NCBI RefSeq assembly: GCF_032164335.1
Contig: NZ_CP134152.1
Coordinates: 1,860,001 to 1,924,000, forward strand
Direction of reading: 5' to 3'
Length of the DNA: 64,000 nt
DNA from: Winslowiella toletana
Lineage (GTDB): Bacteria > Pseudomonadota > Gammaproteobacteria > Enterobacterales > Enterobacteriaceae
A program made the position numbers and the translations under genes. The notes beneath the pieces are model-generated. The model was not told where the DNA came from. It saw only the letters and a program-made list of their open reading frames with translations, and ran no database searches. The first letter of the stretch is position 1. Every line of letters starts with the position of its first letter. Of the stretch, positions 1 through 8,272 are shown piece by piece.

Positions 1-142
1 AGTGGCGCTCTTCATCGCTGATGCTGCCATTTTCATGAGAGGCAAAATGCGTCATTGGCGCAACGGTAAATCGGTTTTTGATCGTGACACCGTTATTCAG
101 GGTAAAGGGCTCGAATAATGGGGCGTATTTCGGGTTCATCAT
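1..142 (-). CDS. Old Yellow Enzyme-family NADH:flavin oxidoreductase, N-terminal part only
   Basis: The first 47 codons of a minus-strand gene that continues beyond the left edge. The protein begins MMNPKYAPLFEPFTLNNG and carries KNRFTVAPMTH, the N-terminal signature of FMN-binding TIM-barrel ene-reductases (Old Yellow Enzyme, NemA-like), which reduce activated double bonds of electrophiles with NAD(P)H. Two ATG codons are adjacent (142 and 139); an AGGAAG ribosome-binding site lies a few bases upstream. About 165 bp upstream is paired operator-like element A (307-346), also found near the TetR gene at 898 and the NTF2-like gene at 2095, so control by that TetR protein is likely. This recalls the NemR/NemA arrangement of E. 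coli, but the cognate pairing is inference. Confidence 0.8.
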   Translation of the reverse strand, partial: MMNPKYAPLFEPFTLNNGVTIKNRFTVAPMTHFASHENGSISDEERH

Positions 143-306
143 ATTTTCTTCCTGGTAATAATCATCTCGCCGTTTTGCCGTTGGCACCAGCGATATGCTG
201 TCGGTAAGCTTATAAATTCTCTGACCGAAACGGATGATGGAGCCTTATCGTTTCGTGATGTTGTTTGTTCCGCTGCGCGTCAGAAGAGGTTGCTTGCCTA
301 TTTATG

Positions 307-346
307 TATCGATCACTAAGTATTTGTATATTTATAGCGATCGATA
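307..346. promoter_or_regulatory. Paired TetR-type operator-like element A
   Basis: Two 12-bp palindrome-like boxes, TATCGATCACTA (307-318) and TAGCGATCGATA (335-346), start 28 bp apart. The same pair of boxes occurs at 600-641 and 2215-2252, fitting the shared pattern TAkyGATCrmTA. The element lies upstream of the Old Yellow Enzyme gene (start 142). The repetition is directly visible; binding by the TetR protein encoded at 898 is inferred. Confidence 0.6.
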
Positions 347-599
347 CATAAAAAGGCAAGCTGATTTTCTTCAATTTTCTATAGAAAAATCTCTTATGGA
401 TTTTACGGCTGGATGAATTATTTATCAGGTGGCTGAATTTAAAGATAAAACTGCATTTATCCCCGGGGTGCATGCGGGCCGCGTATTCTACCGTTTCCTC
501 CCGGTCAAGACTTCGCGGATGCCCTTTGAACGGCAGCAAGGCTGGCTGTTGCGTTCGAATTGTCATTGATTAGCTCAATAACAAAACACAAAGCTTATG

Positions 600-641
600 T
601 ATCAATCGCTATATAATAATACTAATATGTAGTGTCCGATA
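600..641. promoter_or_regulatory. Paired TetR-type operator-like element B
   Basis: Boxes TATCAATCGCTA (600-611) and TAGTGTCCGATA (630-641), starts 30 bp apart. This is the most diverged of the three copies. It lies about 260 bp upstream of the TetR gene, possibly as an autoregulatory site or the leftover promoter of the decayed gene between 669 and 845. Confidence 0.5.
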
Positions 642-897
642 CAGTTTAAGGTGCTCCAGAGATTCTTCATGTTACAGGGATCGTTTTCTGTCGCCGATGT
701 CATTGAGATCGATGTGACAGCATCTGCATGATAGACGTTCGGTAGCCAGCAACAGAGTCTGAGAATGAAGCATTGCGCCGTGAGATAATCCTGACCAGCG
801 ATGACGGATTACGCTCTTTTATGGAGCGGCGCGATAGCTCCCGTTAAAATCTTGTATAGTGAGCCATTAGTTTTTTCTTTTTTATCAGGCTGGATAT

Positions 898-1530
898 ATG
901 ACAGATTCAACGCACAACACGCCCTCACGACGAGGAAGACCGCGTAATTTCGATCGAGACAAAGCCCTGGTCAGCGCGCTGGGTCTGTTTTGGCGATGCG
1001 GATACGAACCGGCTTCGGTCGGTGAACTTTGCCGGATAATGAATATCAATCCGCCGAGCCTGTATGCGGCATTCGGCAGCAAAGCGGAGCTGTTTCTTGA
1101 AGCGGTAAACTTTTACGAAAGAACTTACTGGGATGCCCCGTGGGAAAGGATGCTGCAGAAAGCGAATGTGCATGACGCGATTCGTGACTTTTTTGAGGAG
1201 TCCGCCGTCATTCTGACGTCGCAGGATGCTCCTTGCGGCTGCCTGGTTGTTCTCGCCGCGATCAATGTTTCGCCAGAATCTAAAGATGTCTACGACGCGG
1301 TGAAGGCACTCAGAGAAGAGGGGCGTGTCTATTTCAGGCAGCGCCTGCAGGCAGGCATTGAGTCGGGTCAACTGCCGCCTGATACCGATGTTGATGGCAT
1401 TGCCCTGACGCTGAATACGCTTCTGGAAGGGATGTCGATCCCGGCGCAGGATGGTATTACGCAGGAAGAACTGAAACGCGTCGCCAGTCAGGCCGTGCTG
1501 CTTTTACCTCGCCCGGTAAATCATCGCTGA
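898..1530 (+). CDS. TetR/AcrR-family transcriptional regulator
   Basis: A 210-residue DNA-binding repressor. The N-terminal helix-turn-helix (about residues 20-65) has the family hallmarks RGRPRNFDRDKAL, a tri-helical core and the SLYAAFGSKAELF recognition-helix end. The ligand domain follows and contains a CGC motif (Cys113, Cys115), which suggests, without proof, thiol-based sensing of electrophiles as in NemR-type regulators. The start ATG has a GGAT-type ribosome-binding site. Neighbours are an Old Yellow Enzyme gene and an NTF2-like gene, and all three share a paired operator-like element. It probably represses detoxification genes and is released by a reactive small molecule. The family call is firm; the ligand is unknown. 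Confidence 0.9.
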   Translation: MTDSTHNTPSRRGRPRNFDRDKALVSALGLFWRCGYEPASVGELCRIMNINPPSLYAAFGSKAELFLEAVNFYERTYWDAPWERMLQKANVHDAIRDFFEESAVILTSQDAPCGCLVVLAAINVSPESKDVYDAVKALREEGRVYFRQRLQAGIESGQLPPDTDVDGIALTLNTLLEGMSIPAQDGITQEELKRVASQAVLLLPRPVNHR

Positions 1531-1644
1531 TAAAAGCCGTTCCCTTTGAAAGGGGAGACTGTTTCAGCCTCATGGGATGCCAGCGGGCGCTGATACGCGG
1601 CGATACACGTTGTAAATCAGCAAACGGCCTGATGACGGACGAAA

Positions 1645-1681
1645 ATGTTGCCACCCCGGAGTGGACGCCGGGGGGCAACAT
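1645..1681 (-). terminator. Intrinsic terminator of the NTF2-like gene
   Basis: A 14-bp stem with one bulged base: ATGTTGCC and CCCCGG (1645-1659) pair with CCGGGG and GGCAACAT (1668-1681) around an 8-base loop. Read on the minus strand the stem is followed by ATTTT. It lies 30 bp past the stop of the minus-strand gene at 1712. Confidence 0.7.
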
Positions 1682-1711
1682 TGAAGGGGTTACACCCTCA
1701 ATATCAGAGCA

Positions 1712-2095
1712 TTATGGCGCGACATGGGTGTGGTAGATTTTGCTGACTACCGTCCATTTTCCTTCGACCTTCAGCAGATTGAAAAAATCCGTGAAGCAGA
1801 AGCCAGAGATATCGTTGGTGTCAATGCGTGCGCTGGCCGCCGTTCCGACGATATCAATATTTACAATTACGCCCTGTGCCTCAGGCGACGGACGGAAAGC
1901 GGAGTCAATGGTGTCAAACAGCCCCTTGATCGCCCCACCGGTCAGTTTACCGTCACCGTCCACACCAAAAATGGTGGCTTGTGGGCTAAAAGCCGGTTTC
2001 ATAATGCTGCTGTCAGCTTGCTTACCACCTTCATTGTACTTATTCAGTACCCTAACGATTTCGTTATATTCCTGCACATAAACGGGTTTGGTCAT
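1712..2095 (-). CDS. NTF2-like / SnoaL-like small protein (putative lumazine-binding family)
   Basis: 127 residues, matching the usual length of the cone-shaped NTF2-like fold. An N-terminal helix region (YVQEYNEIVRVLNKYNEGG) leads to FSPQATIFGVDGDGKLTGG, a central segment with the family's variable pocket, and a C-terminal strand pair ending NLLKVEGKWTVVSKIYHTH. The segment VEGKWTVVSKIYH is typical of the putative lumazine-binding group. Such proteins bind or isomerise small hydrophobic molecules, but this member's substrate is not known. AGGA lies just upstream of the ATG. The gene is monocistronic, ends at a strong terminator, and has paired operator-like element C upstream (2215-2252), so it likely belongs to the same TetR regulon as the Old Yellow Enzyme. 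Confidence 0.8.
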   Translation of the reverse strand: MTKPVYVQEYNEIVRVLNKYNEGGKQADSSIMKPAFSPQATIFGVDGDGKLTGGAIKGLFDTIDSAFRPSPEAQGVIVNIDIVGTAASARIDTNDISGFCFTDFFNLLKVEGKWTVVSKIYHTHVAP

Positions 2096-2214
2096 GATTC
2101 AATCCTCACATCAAAAAGATGTATTACGGTTTGCTGGCTGAACAAGAGGGCGGCCTGCCCCCGCGTTAATCATTCCTTGCTGACGTGTCCGACAGCGCAG
2201 AGGTTCATAATATG

Positions 2215-2252
2215 TAGTGATTGCTATTTAATTATATTTATAGTGATCACTA
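2215..2252. promoter_or_regulatory. Paired TetR-type operator-like element C
   Basis: Boxes TAGTGATTGCTA (2215-2226) and the perfect palindrome TAGTGATCACTA (2241-2252), starts 26 bp apart, about 120 bp upstream of the NTF2-like start codon. This copy has the most symmetric right box and probably best shows the true operator. The rest of the 2096-2473 gap shows nothing I can assign. Confidence 0.6.
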
Positions 2253-2473
2253 AATATTAAGTCAACCTGAAAGTGAAAATTTTGCGGCACGTTCAGCCCA
2301 TTGGTTGTCATTAAAACAGCCGATAAAGGTGACAACGCGTTGATATATAGATGATCAGATGGGGGGGGTATCAGAGGGGGATGAGATTGATATCTCAGCT
2401 TTTAACGTGGTCAGGCTTGAGTGGTTAAGGCGCTATTTTTCGCCAGCCACCAATGAGGTAGCTGGCAGCGTTA

Positions 2474-3874
2474 TTATGGCTGTCGAACCAGCGCTCTGTG
2501 CTTATCCAGCAGGAAAGGGCGCAGATATCCCACGGTATTAGACAGCAGGATAACGTCCTCTGACACGGTAATATTCAGCACATCATGCAGATAGGCTTTG
2601 CGCGTCTCCATGCGCTGCCAGACTTCCGGAAAGTGGCTTTGCAGCTCCTTTCTCAAGGTGGCATCAGCCAGCGCGACAGTATCTTCAATACTGCAGCCGC
2701 CATAACCTGGCAACGAAGGAATAATGTCGATCTGAAAAATCATGCCGCTCTCCAGCTTGATCGCTGAATCCGCAGATACCGGTGAGCAGAGCCACTCTTC
2801 ATCTGCCACCAGATGACCGGGATTCAGATGCCAGTGCCATTTCTCTTTGGGCATGACGTTTTCGATGGTTTGATAAAGTTCACCGCCCGTCAGGCCGGGA
2901 CGAAGGGTTTCCAGCCAGCTTGTTACCGCACGATAGTAAGGAATGGCCAGCGCTGAAAGATAATCGGCCACGGCTGGGGGCAGTTCATTCTCATCCGCCA
3001 CGACATAGGCAGCACGGCTGGTCAGTCCGCCCTTAAAACCAACGGTCAGCGAGAATTTATCCCCGCGCTGAATCTGCTTATCCGAGGGATACAAACAGGC
3101 ATCGGCAAAACGTTCGCCGGTTGCTGCAATCATCACTACGTTGCCCGGTTGCCCGTCGGCAGACAGCCAGTGCCCTATCTGCTTCTCCGTTTTACCCGGT
3201 TCAATCTGGTCCAGCGCCGCCATCACGTTGGTCGATGCCAGATTTGCACCAAACTCATAAAAGGCTATTTCGCTGGCGGTATTCAATCGACGCGCGCCAT
3301 CAGCAGGAGAGATAAACAGTGAGGTCGCATTGACCACCTTTTTCCGGTCGCCAGCGGTTTCAATAATTGCCTCAAGAATAAAAGCAGGCACATCGAACTG
3401 ATACTGAGTATCACTAAGCTTGCTGGTAAATAGCTTCCAGCCAACTACGCCAATCTGATTTCCGTTCTTCAGGCCCGCCTGAGCCAGCACGTCAGACAGC
3501 GGCGCATCGTTATCCATTGGCTGATTCGGCAGCGAGAAGGCCGGAGCATGAAGACACTTTCCGCTGTTTCGCGCATGCGGCACCAGTTTGAGGTTCTCAT
3601 TCCCCATAACATAACTGAGTTGTCCGTCAGCCGTGAGAATCAACAATGCCTCTTCAAAGCGTGGAATAAAGCCAGCAAGGTATTCAAAATTTCCACCATG
3701 TTCTTTATCGGCATAGATAATCACAGCATCGAGTTTATGCTGATGCAGCGCGTTCAGAATTTTCTTCAGGCGCTGGGTCATAACCTCATCGCTAATCACC
3801 GGGGTTTTGACGTTGGGAAAGGTTTTGGGTGCCGGAACAGCGATCAGTTCAAAACGGGCTTCGGACGGATTCAT
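2474..3874 (-). CDS. M24-family (aminopeptidase P/creatinase fold) protein with degenerate metal site
   Basis: 466 residues from ATG 3874, chosen because AGTGAGG lies six bases upstream; the in-frame ATG at 3880 abuts that motif. The first half is a creatinase-like N-terminal domain (LDAVIIYADKEHGGNFEYLAGFIPRFEEA). The second half is a pita-bread domain with NPGHLVADE and GGCSIEDTV. In metal-dependent M24 peptidases two aspartates lie in a lvDlG..y..sD.tR motif. Here that stretch reads FSLTVGFKGGLTSRAA and lacks both, and the usual EPG is replaced by IDIIP. The protein is therefore probably not a classical metallopeptidase; metal-free chemistry as in creatinase is possible. It follows a DeoR-type regulator by 19 bp, forming a two-gene operon. 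Confidence 0.75.
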   Translation of the reverse strand: MNPSEARFELIAVPAPKTFPNVKTPVISDEVMTQRLKKILNALHQHKLDAVIIYADKEHGGNFEYLAGFIPRFEEALLILTADGQLSYVMGNENLKLVPHARNSGKCLHAPAFSLPNQPMDNDAPLSDVLAQAGLKNGNQIGVVGWKLFTSKLSDTQYQFDVPAFILEAIIETAGDRKKVVNATSLFISPADGARRLNTASEIAFYEFGANLASTNVMAALDQIEPGKTEKQIGHWLSADGQPGNVVMIAATGERFADACLYPSDKQIQRGDKFSLTVGFKGGLTSRAAYVVADENELPPAVADYLSALAIPYYRAVTSWLETLRPGLTGGELYQTIENVMPKEKWHWHLNPGHLVADEEWLCSPVSADSAIKLESGMIFQIDIIPSLPGYGGCSIEDTVALADATLRKELQSHFPEVWQRMETRKAYLHDVLNITVSEDVILLSNTVGYLRPFLLDKHRALVRQP

Positions 3875-3893
3875 GGTCATCCTCACTAAGTGA

Positions 3894-4658
3894 TTAAATA
3901 ACGGTAATTTGTCTTTTTTGCATTAGCTGGCTCATCTCGCTATCCAGCGTGCCATTGATCAGCAGCGTGCTGGCCAGCGTTAAGTCGCCGATGGTAAAAG
4001 GAGAAGCCGAATTTAACTTTTCCGGTGAAGCCATCACCATCGTTTCGGCAGCTCTTGCGCATAACGCCTGCTTTACACAGGCTTCTTCATAATTACCGGT
4101 GGTGAAGCCTGCGCTTTGATGAACACCGGTCACCCCCATGAAAAACAGATCGGCATTGATTCGCCTGATGCCTTCCAGCATCGAGGCGCCAACCGTCACC
4201 AGAGATTGCTTCATCAGCTGTCCGCCGATCACAATGACTTCTACCAGCGGATAATCGGCCAGTCCCACGGCAATGGCTGGGCTGTGAGTAACGGCGGTGA
4301 AGGCAAGATCGCCAGGCAACAGTTTAATCATCTCACCCGTGGTGGTGCCGCCATCAATAATCACGACCTGACCGGGTTGAATCAGGTTTACGGCTTTCTG
4401 CGCAATAATCCGCTTTGAGTCCATCTGCACGCTTTTTCTGGTTTCAAACGGCGCGTTTGCCGCTGAAACCGGAAGGGCACCGCCATGCACACGTTGTAAT
4501 AGTCCTTCAGCGGCTAACTCTCTCAGGTCGCGACGGATTGAGTCTTCGGATATCGAAAATCGCTGGCTGAGCTCGGTTGATAATACCTGCTTATCCCGGG
4601 CGAGAAGCTCGAGAATCAGCTTTTTTCTCTGGCTGGAAAGCATAACGGCTCCATTCAT
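3894..4658 (-). CDS. DeoR/GlpR-family transcriptional regulator
   Basis: 254 residues from ATG 4658, which has AGGA six bases upstream; an earlier in-frame ATG at 4688 lacks a clear site, and MLSSQRKK slightly downstream is another option. The N-terminal winged helix (ELSQRFSISEDSIRRDLREL) and the loop QRVHGGA are standard for DeoR repressors. The C-terminal DeoRC sensor has IDGGTTTGEMIKLL and VIVIGGQL, which bind sugar phosphates in characterised members. It is cotranscribed with the M24-fold gene downstream, which suggests local control of a catabolic function whose inducer cannot be read from sequence. Confidence 0.88.
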   Translation of the reverse strand: MNGAVMLSSQRKKLILELLARDKQVLSTELSQRFSISEDSIRRDLRELAAEGLLQRVHGGALPVSAANAPFETRKSVQMDSKRIIAQKAVNLIQPGQVVIIDGGTTTGEMIKLLPGDLAFTAVTHSPAIAVGLADYPLVEVIVIGGQLMKQSLVTVGASMLEGIRRINADLFFMGVTGVHQSAGFTTGNYEEACVKQALCARAAETMVMASPEKLNSASPFTIGDLTLASTLLINGTLDSEMSQLMQKRQITVI

Positions 4659-4909
4659 GTTTAATCCTGATTTTGCACGATTATGCATGATAATTCGGTT
4701 TTGTCATCACAGTAATGTGCGAAATGTGCACCAGGCGTCACAGACTGGTCCGGTTGATGATAGCGTGTTGATCTGTATGCCGAGGGAAGGGACGAAATGG
4801 AGGGAATAGATACCTTCAGTCAGGTAATGATGGTGTGCAGCGATGTCGCAGTCATCTCATTGATTTGCTGCTGGTGGAAGTTACAGGGGCGTCCCGGCCC
4901 CAAAAAAAA

Positions 4910-5545
4910 TTACTCGAAGCAAACATCCGGATTATCGGACAGAGTAACAAACTCTTTGCTGGTTTTATCCAGGGCACGGATTACGCCGCTTTCAATATCG
5001 TAGACCCAGCCATGCAGGCGTAATGTCTTGTCACGTAAACCGACGGCTACCGACGGATGGGTTTTGATATTGTTCAGCTGTGCAATGACGTTTTCCTGCA
5101 CCATCGCATTAACTTTATCAATCTCACTGGCATAGCTTTTCTTCTCAACGACGGCTTTCGCTGCATCAGCATAATGCAACCAGTGGTCCACTGCCGGCAT
5201 AGAATCAAGGCACTGGCAGGTAGCAATCGCCTTCATCGCTCCGCAGTTAGAGTGACCGCAAATAACGATATCGGTGACGCCCAGTGCCACAACGGCATAT
5301 TCGATGGTCGCCGATACGCCACCCGGCTCGGGACCGAAAGATGGCACGATGTTACCCGCGTTGCGAATTACAAACAGCTGACCCGGATCCTGTTGAGTGA
5401 CCAGTTCCGGCACCAGACGGCTGTCTGAACAGGAAATGAATAACGCTTTAGGATTTTGGCTGGAAGCCAGGCTGCGAAACAGGTCTTTCTGGTCGGGGAA
5501 AATGTCTTTCTGGAAGTTTAAAAAACCCTCAACAATATGTTTCAT
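4910..5545 (-). CDS. Beta-class carbonic anhydrase (CynT/Can type)
   Basis: 211 residues. It catalyses CO2/bicarbonate interconversion in the cytoplasm, supplying bicarbonate for carboxylations. The zinc ligands are in place: Cys39 and Asp41 in CSDSR, and His98 and Cys101 in HSNCGAM. RNAGN (61-65) and [12 protein letters not shown], the dimer and active-site segments, are also present. Length fits the bacterial beta class (about 200-220). It stands alone, with no cyanase or permease gene beside it. The ATG sits downstream of a weak AGGAAAA site. Confidence 0.93.
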   Translation of the reverse strand: MKHIVEGFLNFQKDIFPDQKDLFRSLASSQNPKALFISCSDSRLVPELVTQQDPGQLFVIRNAGNIVPSFGPEPGGVSATIEYAVVALGVTDIVICGHSNCGAMKAIATCQCLDSMPAVDHWLHYADAAKAVVEKKSYASEIDKVNAMVQENVIAQLNNIKTHPSVAVGLRDKTLRLHGWVYDIESGVIRALDKTSKEFVTLSDNPDVCFE

Positions 5546-5979
5546 AGCGTTAACTTTTCCTCGTATCAGAGCATCAATTAAATTTCATTATGGCATCGTC
5601 ATGCCGGGAGATCCAACTGTCGTGGCGTAAGGAAACTGGCCAACCGCGCAGAGTTTAGCCTGGTGGCGGCAGAGCACCTCCGGCATCCCCGATCGGCAGC
5701 AGCTATAAAATAGTTATTATTATGTGACAGATGAGGAATTTAACGGGCTGAGAAATAAATATACCTTTTAGATAACCATATTCTGATGCCACTAACTTTG
5801 ACCTGATGCAATAAAATATGGCTTATTCCTGGATGAATTGTAAGTCATTTTAATGAATGTTTTAAAAGGTAAAGAACCGACGACAAGCAGATTTTTCTTA
5901 GGTGAAATCTTTAATGCTGGGTATGGTAAAACCTATTTAAAGATATTCGCGGTGAAACTCAGCTAAGGGGTGATGCCTG
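5546..5979. other. Intergenic region between divergent carbonic anhydrase and LuxR-type genes
   Basis: About 430 bp, A/T-rich toward the right end, with no convincing open frame. It must contain the divergent promoters, but I could not assign -35/-10 boxes with confidence. Nothing else is seen. Confidence 0.4.
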
Positions 5980-6600
5980 GTGACACACACTATAAAAAAA
6001 ACGTTGAGTTGCATGGGATGCGGGCTCGGTTGTCGTATTAGTTACGATGAAAACATGAAGATAGATTTTTGCACGGATAAAAAACTCTTCGTCTGGCCTG
6101 AAGATAATCACTACTTCAGACTGGCATTAAATGAACTGATTTTTAAGCGTTGCCCCTGTTACCTCTCTGAAGGGGTGATTGTTATCGACTTTTCATTCAG
6201 GAATGTCGCACTACTTATCAATGATGAGTGGTTGAAGTTCCTCAGTAAAACGGACATGAGTATTGTACTCATTTCTGACAGAAGAATGATCGCAATTGCT
6301 AACTACTGGCTTAAACAGTCCAGTAGCATAAAAGCCATCATCAGAACGGACGATGGGATCGCAGGTTTTACCGAAGAGTTGAAAAAAATACTTTGTGGAA
6401 GAAGCTGTATACGCGTTAAAGCACCAGCCGCCACTGCGCGTGAGATGCACGTACTAAGCATGATATCTCTTGGCAGAAATACCCACGAGATTGCGACAAA
6501 GCTTAACTGCAGTCTGAAGAGCGTTTATGTTCATAAGTCAGCATTAAAGAAAAAAATGGGGAATGATATTACCTTCCATATGCTTTCTCATAAGTACTGA
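5980..6600 (+). CDS. EcpR/MatA-like LuxR-type regulator, second copy
   Basis: 206 residues from GTG 5980, preceded by AAGGGG nine bases upstream. The layout matches EcpR: a short N-terminal region with FVWPEDNHYFRLAL, a central alpha/beta segment (SIVLISDRRMIAIANYW) and a C-terminal LuxR helix-turn-helix (SLGRNTHEIATKLNCSLKSVYVHKSALKKK). It resembles the ecpR product at 12218 in all three segments. It differs in an N-terminal Cys-rich motif, CMGCGLGC (Cys11, Cys14, Cys18), which could bind a metal or respond to redox. It converges on the ecp operon terminator, so the two EcpR-like genes flank the pilus operon. Likely role: transcription control of the pilus or nearby adhesins (inferred). Confidence 0.8.
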   Translation: MTHTIKKTLSCMGCGLGCRISYDENMKIDFCTDKKLFVWPEDNHYFRLALNELIFKRCPCYLSEGVIVIDFSFRNVALLINDEWLKFLSKTDMSIVLISDRRMIAIANYWLKQSSSIKAIIRTDDGIAGFTEELKKILCGRSCIRVKAPAATAREMHVLSMISLGRNTHEIATKLNCSLKSVYVHKSALKKKMGNDITFHMLSHKY

Positions 6601-6621
6601 AGCAACATTTTTCCAGCCTTT

Positions 6622-6647
6622 AAAAAACCGCCCCGACGTGGGGCGGT
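6622..6647 (-). terminator. Intrinsic terminator of the ecp operon
   Basis: A perfect 8-bp GC-rich stem, ACCGCCCC (6627-6634) with GGGGCGGT (6640-6647), a 5-base loop and six T on the minus strand after the stem. It lies 12 bp past the ecpD stop, closing the operon exactly where ecpE would be expected. Confidence 0.9.
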
Positions 6648-6658
6648 ATCAGTCAGAT

Positions 6659-8272
6659 TTATTTATCCACTCCCACCCAGGTTGCCGTTACTTTGACCTC
6701 ACCACTGGCGCTTACGGTACCCATCCAGTCATCACCGGCTACTGTCAGTCGTGAGCGGGAGTCATTCATTGGAAACAGCAATTTCAATGTGGTGGTGTAA
6801 AAGAAGCCATCATTAACTGCGGCATCCCAGGCAGTCTGTACCCAGTTAGCGGCGGTCATATCAATCGGCGCCTCTGCACAGCTGTTGCGCTCGGTGACGG
6901 TGGAGCCGGATTGCGCGGTATAGGATAAATAGGCCGGAATGGGCACGCTATATGTGCCGTCTGTCGAGGTAAACAGGCAGTAAGGTATTCCATTGATCGT
7001 GGTGCTGTCACCGGTCACCTGGGCGGTAATACTGTCTGCCTGACGCACGGCCGAGGTCGTGACTTTATATTCAAACTCCACCGGTTGGGCGCTACCAATA
7101 TTGCCCGCGTTTTTCGGCTTGCTGCTGCCGTCACTCGATATAATACTAATGCCATATTCTCTTGGCGTGATGTTCACCTGATTGGATGCGGTAAACTGGT
7201 AGTAGCCGGAGGTTGGATAGGCGGTGTTATTAAATGCGAAGGTAAATAACGCATCGTTATTGGTAATATTATTGCCACTATTCAGCACGTTGCGGAAAAA
7301 GGTGTTTGACAGGAAAACATACACATATTGTCCTCCGGTGGTGAAAATATCGGAATAGACTGTATTAGTTGCGTTGTAAAGCTTCCAGTTGGCATTGTCA
7401 CCGCTAAACTGAATATCACGGTTGCCAGGGGTAAAGCCCAAAGTCGCGGTATCGATAATCATGCTGATAAACAGCTGGTTGGTGACCTGCTGCGTCTGTT
7501 GATAGTTATAGGAAACCATTTTGCAGATGACACCGTTAACGTTTCCAACCACGCCAACGTTGCACAAGTCGCCACTGCCGGTGACGCTGGCGCTGCCATC
7601 ACTGGCAACCATAATTTCAGACATTGAACCGGTGCTCAGCAAATTAAGATGGCCGACTTTGGTTACCGTTTGCGTGTAGTATCGCCAGGTTGCACCGCCG
7701 GTAGTGATATCTTTACAGCGTACCCCAGACTCATAATCGTAATTGGTGGTGGTATAGCAGAAATTCAGCTCAAAGGCATTGGTACTGCCAACCGGAAGCT
7801 GACGAAAATATTCGAAGGAGGAGGGGCTGAACGTGCCATAGCTGGAGTTACCATTATTAATGCTATTACCGTTCATCGTATGATATAAGCCCTGACTGTC
7901 GAGATAGGTCGCCGGAATATGACCAACCGACGGGCAGTTACCGCCATCCTGGCGACAGCGGAGACCGACGAAGGGCGTTGCAATCGGCGAGTCTGTTATC
8001 CAGAAATCCACATAGCGATTACTGGCCGCCAGAGCCCACCCCATATATCCCAGTGCTTCCTGGCCATTGTTATATCGCGTCCAGATGTTAGCTCCGCTAA
8101 AACGCGGAGTACGGGTATTTGAAGTAATAAAATACTCATTATCGACCGCATTTTCGATAAACAGGTAACTATTTGCACCGCTGCCAGCGTTGCCGGCGGT
8201 GGCCGCCAGTACGGACGGTGCCATCAACATACACGCTGAGGTCAGCAGTAGCGATTTAAGATTAATAGACAT
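6659..8272 (-). CDS. ecpD: EcpD-like polymerised tip adhesin of the common pilus
   Basis: 537 residues from ATG 8272, close to E. coli EcpD (about 547). The open frame extends further upstream inside ecpC, but MSINLKSLLLTSACMLMAPSVLA is a clean signal peptide and AGGAAAA precedes it, so 8272 is the start; this gives an 11-bp overlap with ecpC. The product is the minor pilin that caps and decorates the EcpA fibre. Asn/Thr/Ser-rich beta domains and several cysteines fit an exported, disulfide-bonded adhesin. The C-terminus DWMGTVSASGEVKVTATW is intact; a near copy of this end is found at 34476-34547. The terminator follows directly and ecpE is missing here. Confidence 0.88.
   Translation of the reverse strand: MSINLKSLLLTSACMLMAPSVLAATAGNAGSGANSYLFIENAVDNEYFITSNTRTPRFSGANIWTRYNNGQEALGYMGWALAASNRYVDFWITDSPIATPFVGLRCRQDGGNCPSVGHIPATYLDSQGLYHTMNGNSINNGNSSYGTFSPSSFEYFRQLPVGSTNAFELNFCYTTTNYDYESGVRCKDITTGGATWRYYTQTVTKVGHLNLLSTGSMSEIMVASDGSASVTGSGDLCNVGVVGNVNGVICKMVSYNYQQTQQVTNQLFISMIIDTATLGFTPGNRDIQFSGDNANWKLYNATNTVYSDIFTTGGQYVYVFLSNTFFRNVLNSGNNITNNDALFTFAFNNTAYPTSGYYQFTASNQVNITPREYGISIISSDGSSKPKNAGNIGSAQPVEFEYKVTTSAVRQADSITAQVTGDSTTINGIPYCLFTSTDGTYSVPIPAYLSYTAQSGSTVTERNSCAEAPIDMTAANWVQTAWDAAVNDGFFYTTTLKLLFPMNDSRSRLTVAGDDWMGTVSASGEVKVTATWVGVDK

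Larger units (their letters stand above)
143..897. other. Intergenic region with operator-like elements and possible gene debris
   Basis: About 750 bp without an intact gene. It holds two paired operator-like elements (A at 307-346, B at 600-641). Element A sits inside a larger inverted repeat whose arms at 292-314 and 339-361 match at 22 of 23 positions. Between 669 and 845 are short open stretches: a 20-codon frame from ATG 669, and a frame ending at TAA near 845 that contains LTSDDGLRSFMERR. These look like remnants of a decayed gene, but I cannot name a family. Confidence 0.5.

Noticed and set aside
1724-2260. 178-codon plus-strand frame over the NTF2-like gene
   Set aside because: It is antisense to a gene with a recognisable fold, ribosome-binding site and terminator, and runs through the operator element; its composition is that of a shadow frame.
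2435-2466. GCCAGC/GCTGGC hairpin after the M24-fold gene
   Set aside because: On the transcribed strand it is followed by A, not T, so I did not call a terminator.
4886-4909. GGGGC/GCCCC hairpin beside an A-run after the carbonic anhydrase stop
   Set aside because: On the minus strand the T-run precedes the stem, so it is not a terminator for this gene; on the plus strand an A-run follows, which also does not fit.
4797-5003. Short plus-strand frames before and over the carbonic anhydrase 3' end
   Set aside because: They overlap the anhydrase gene and show no domain.
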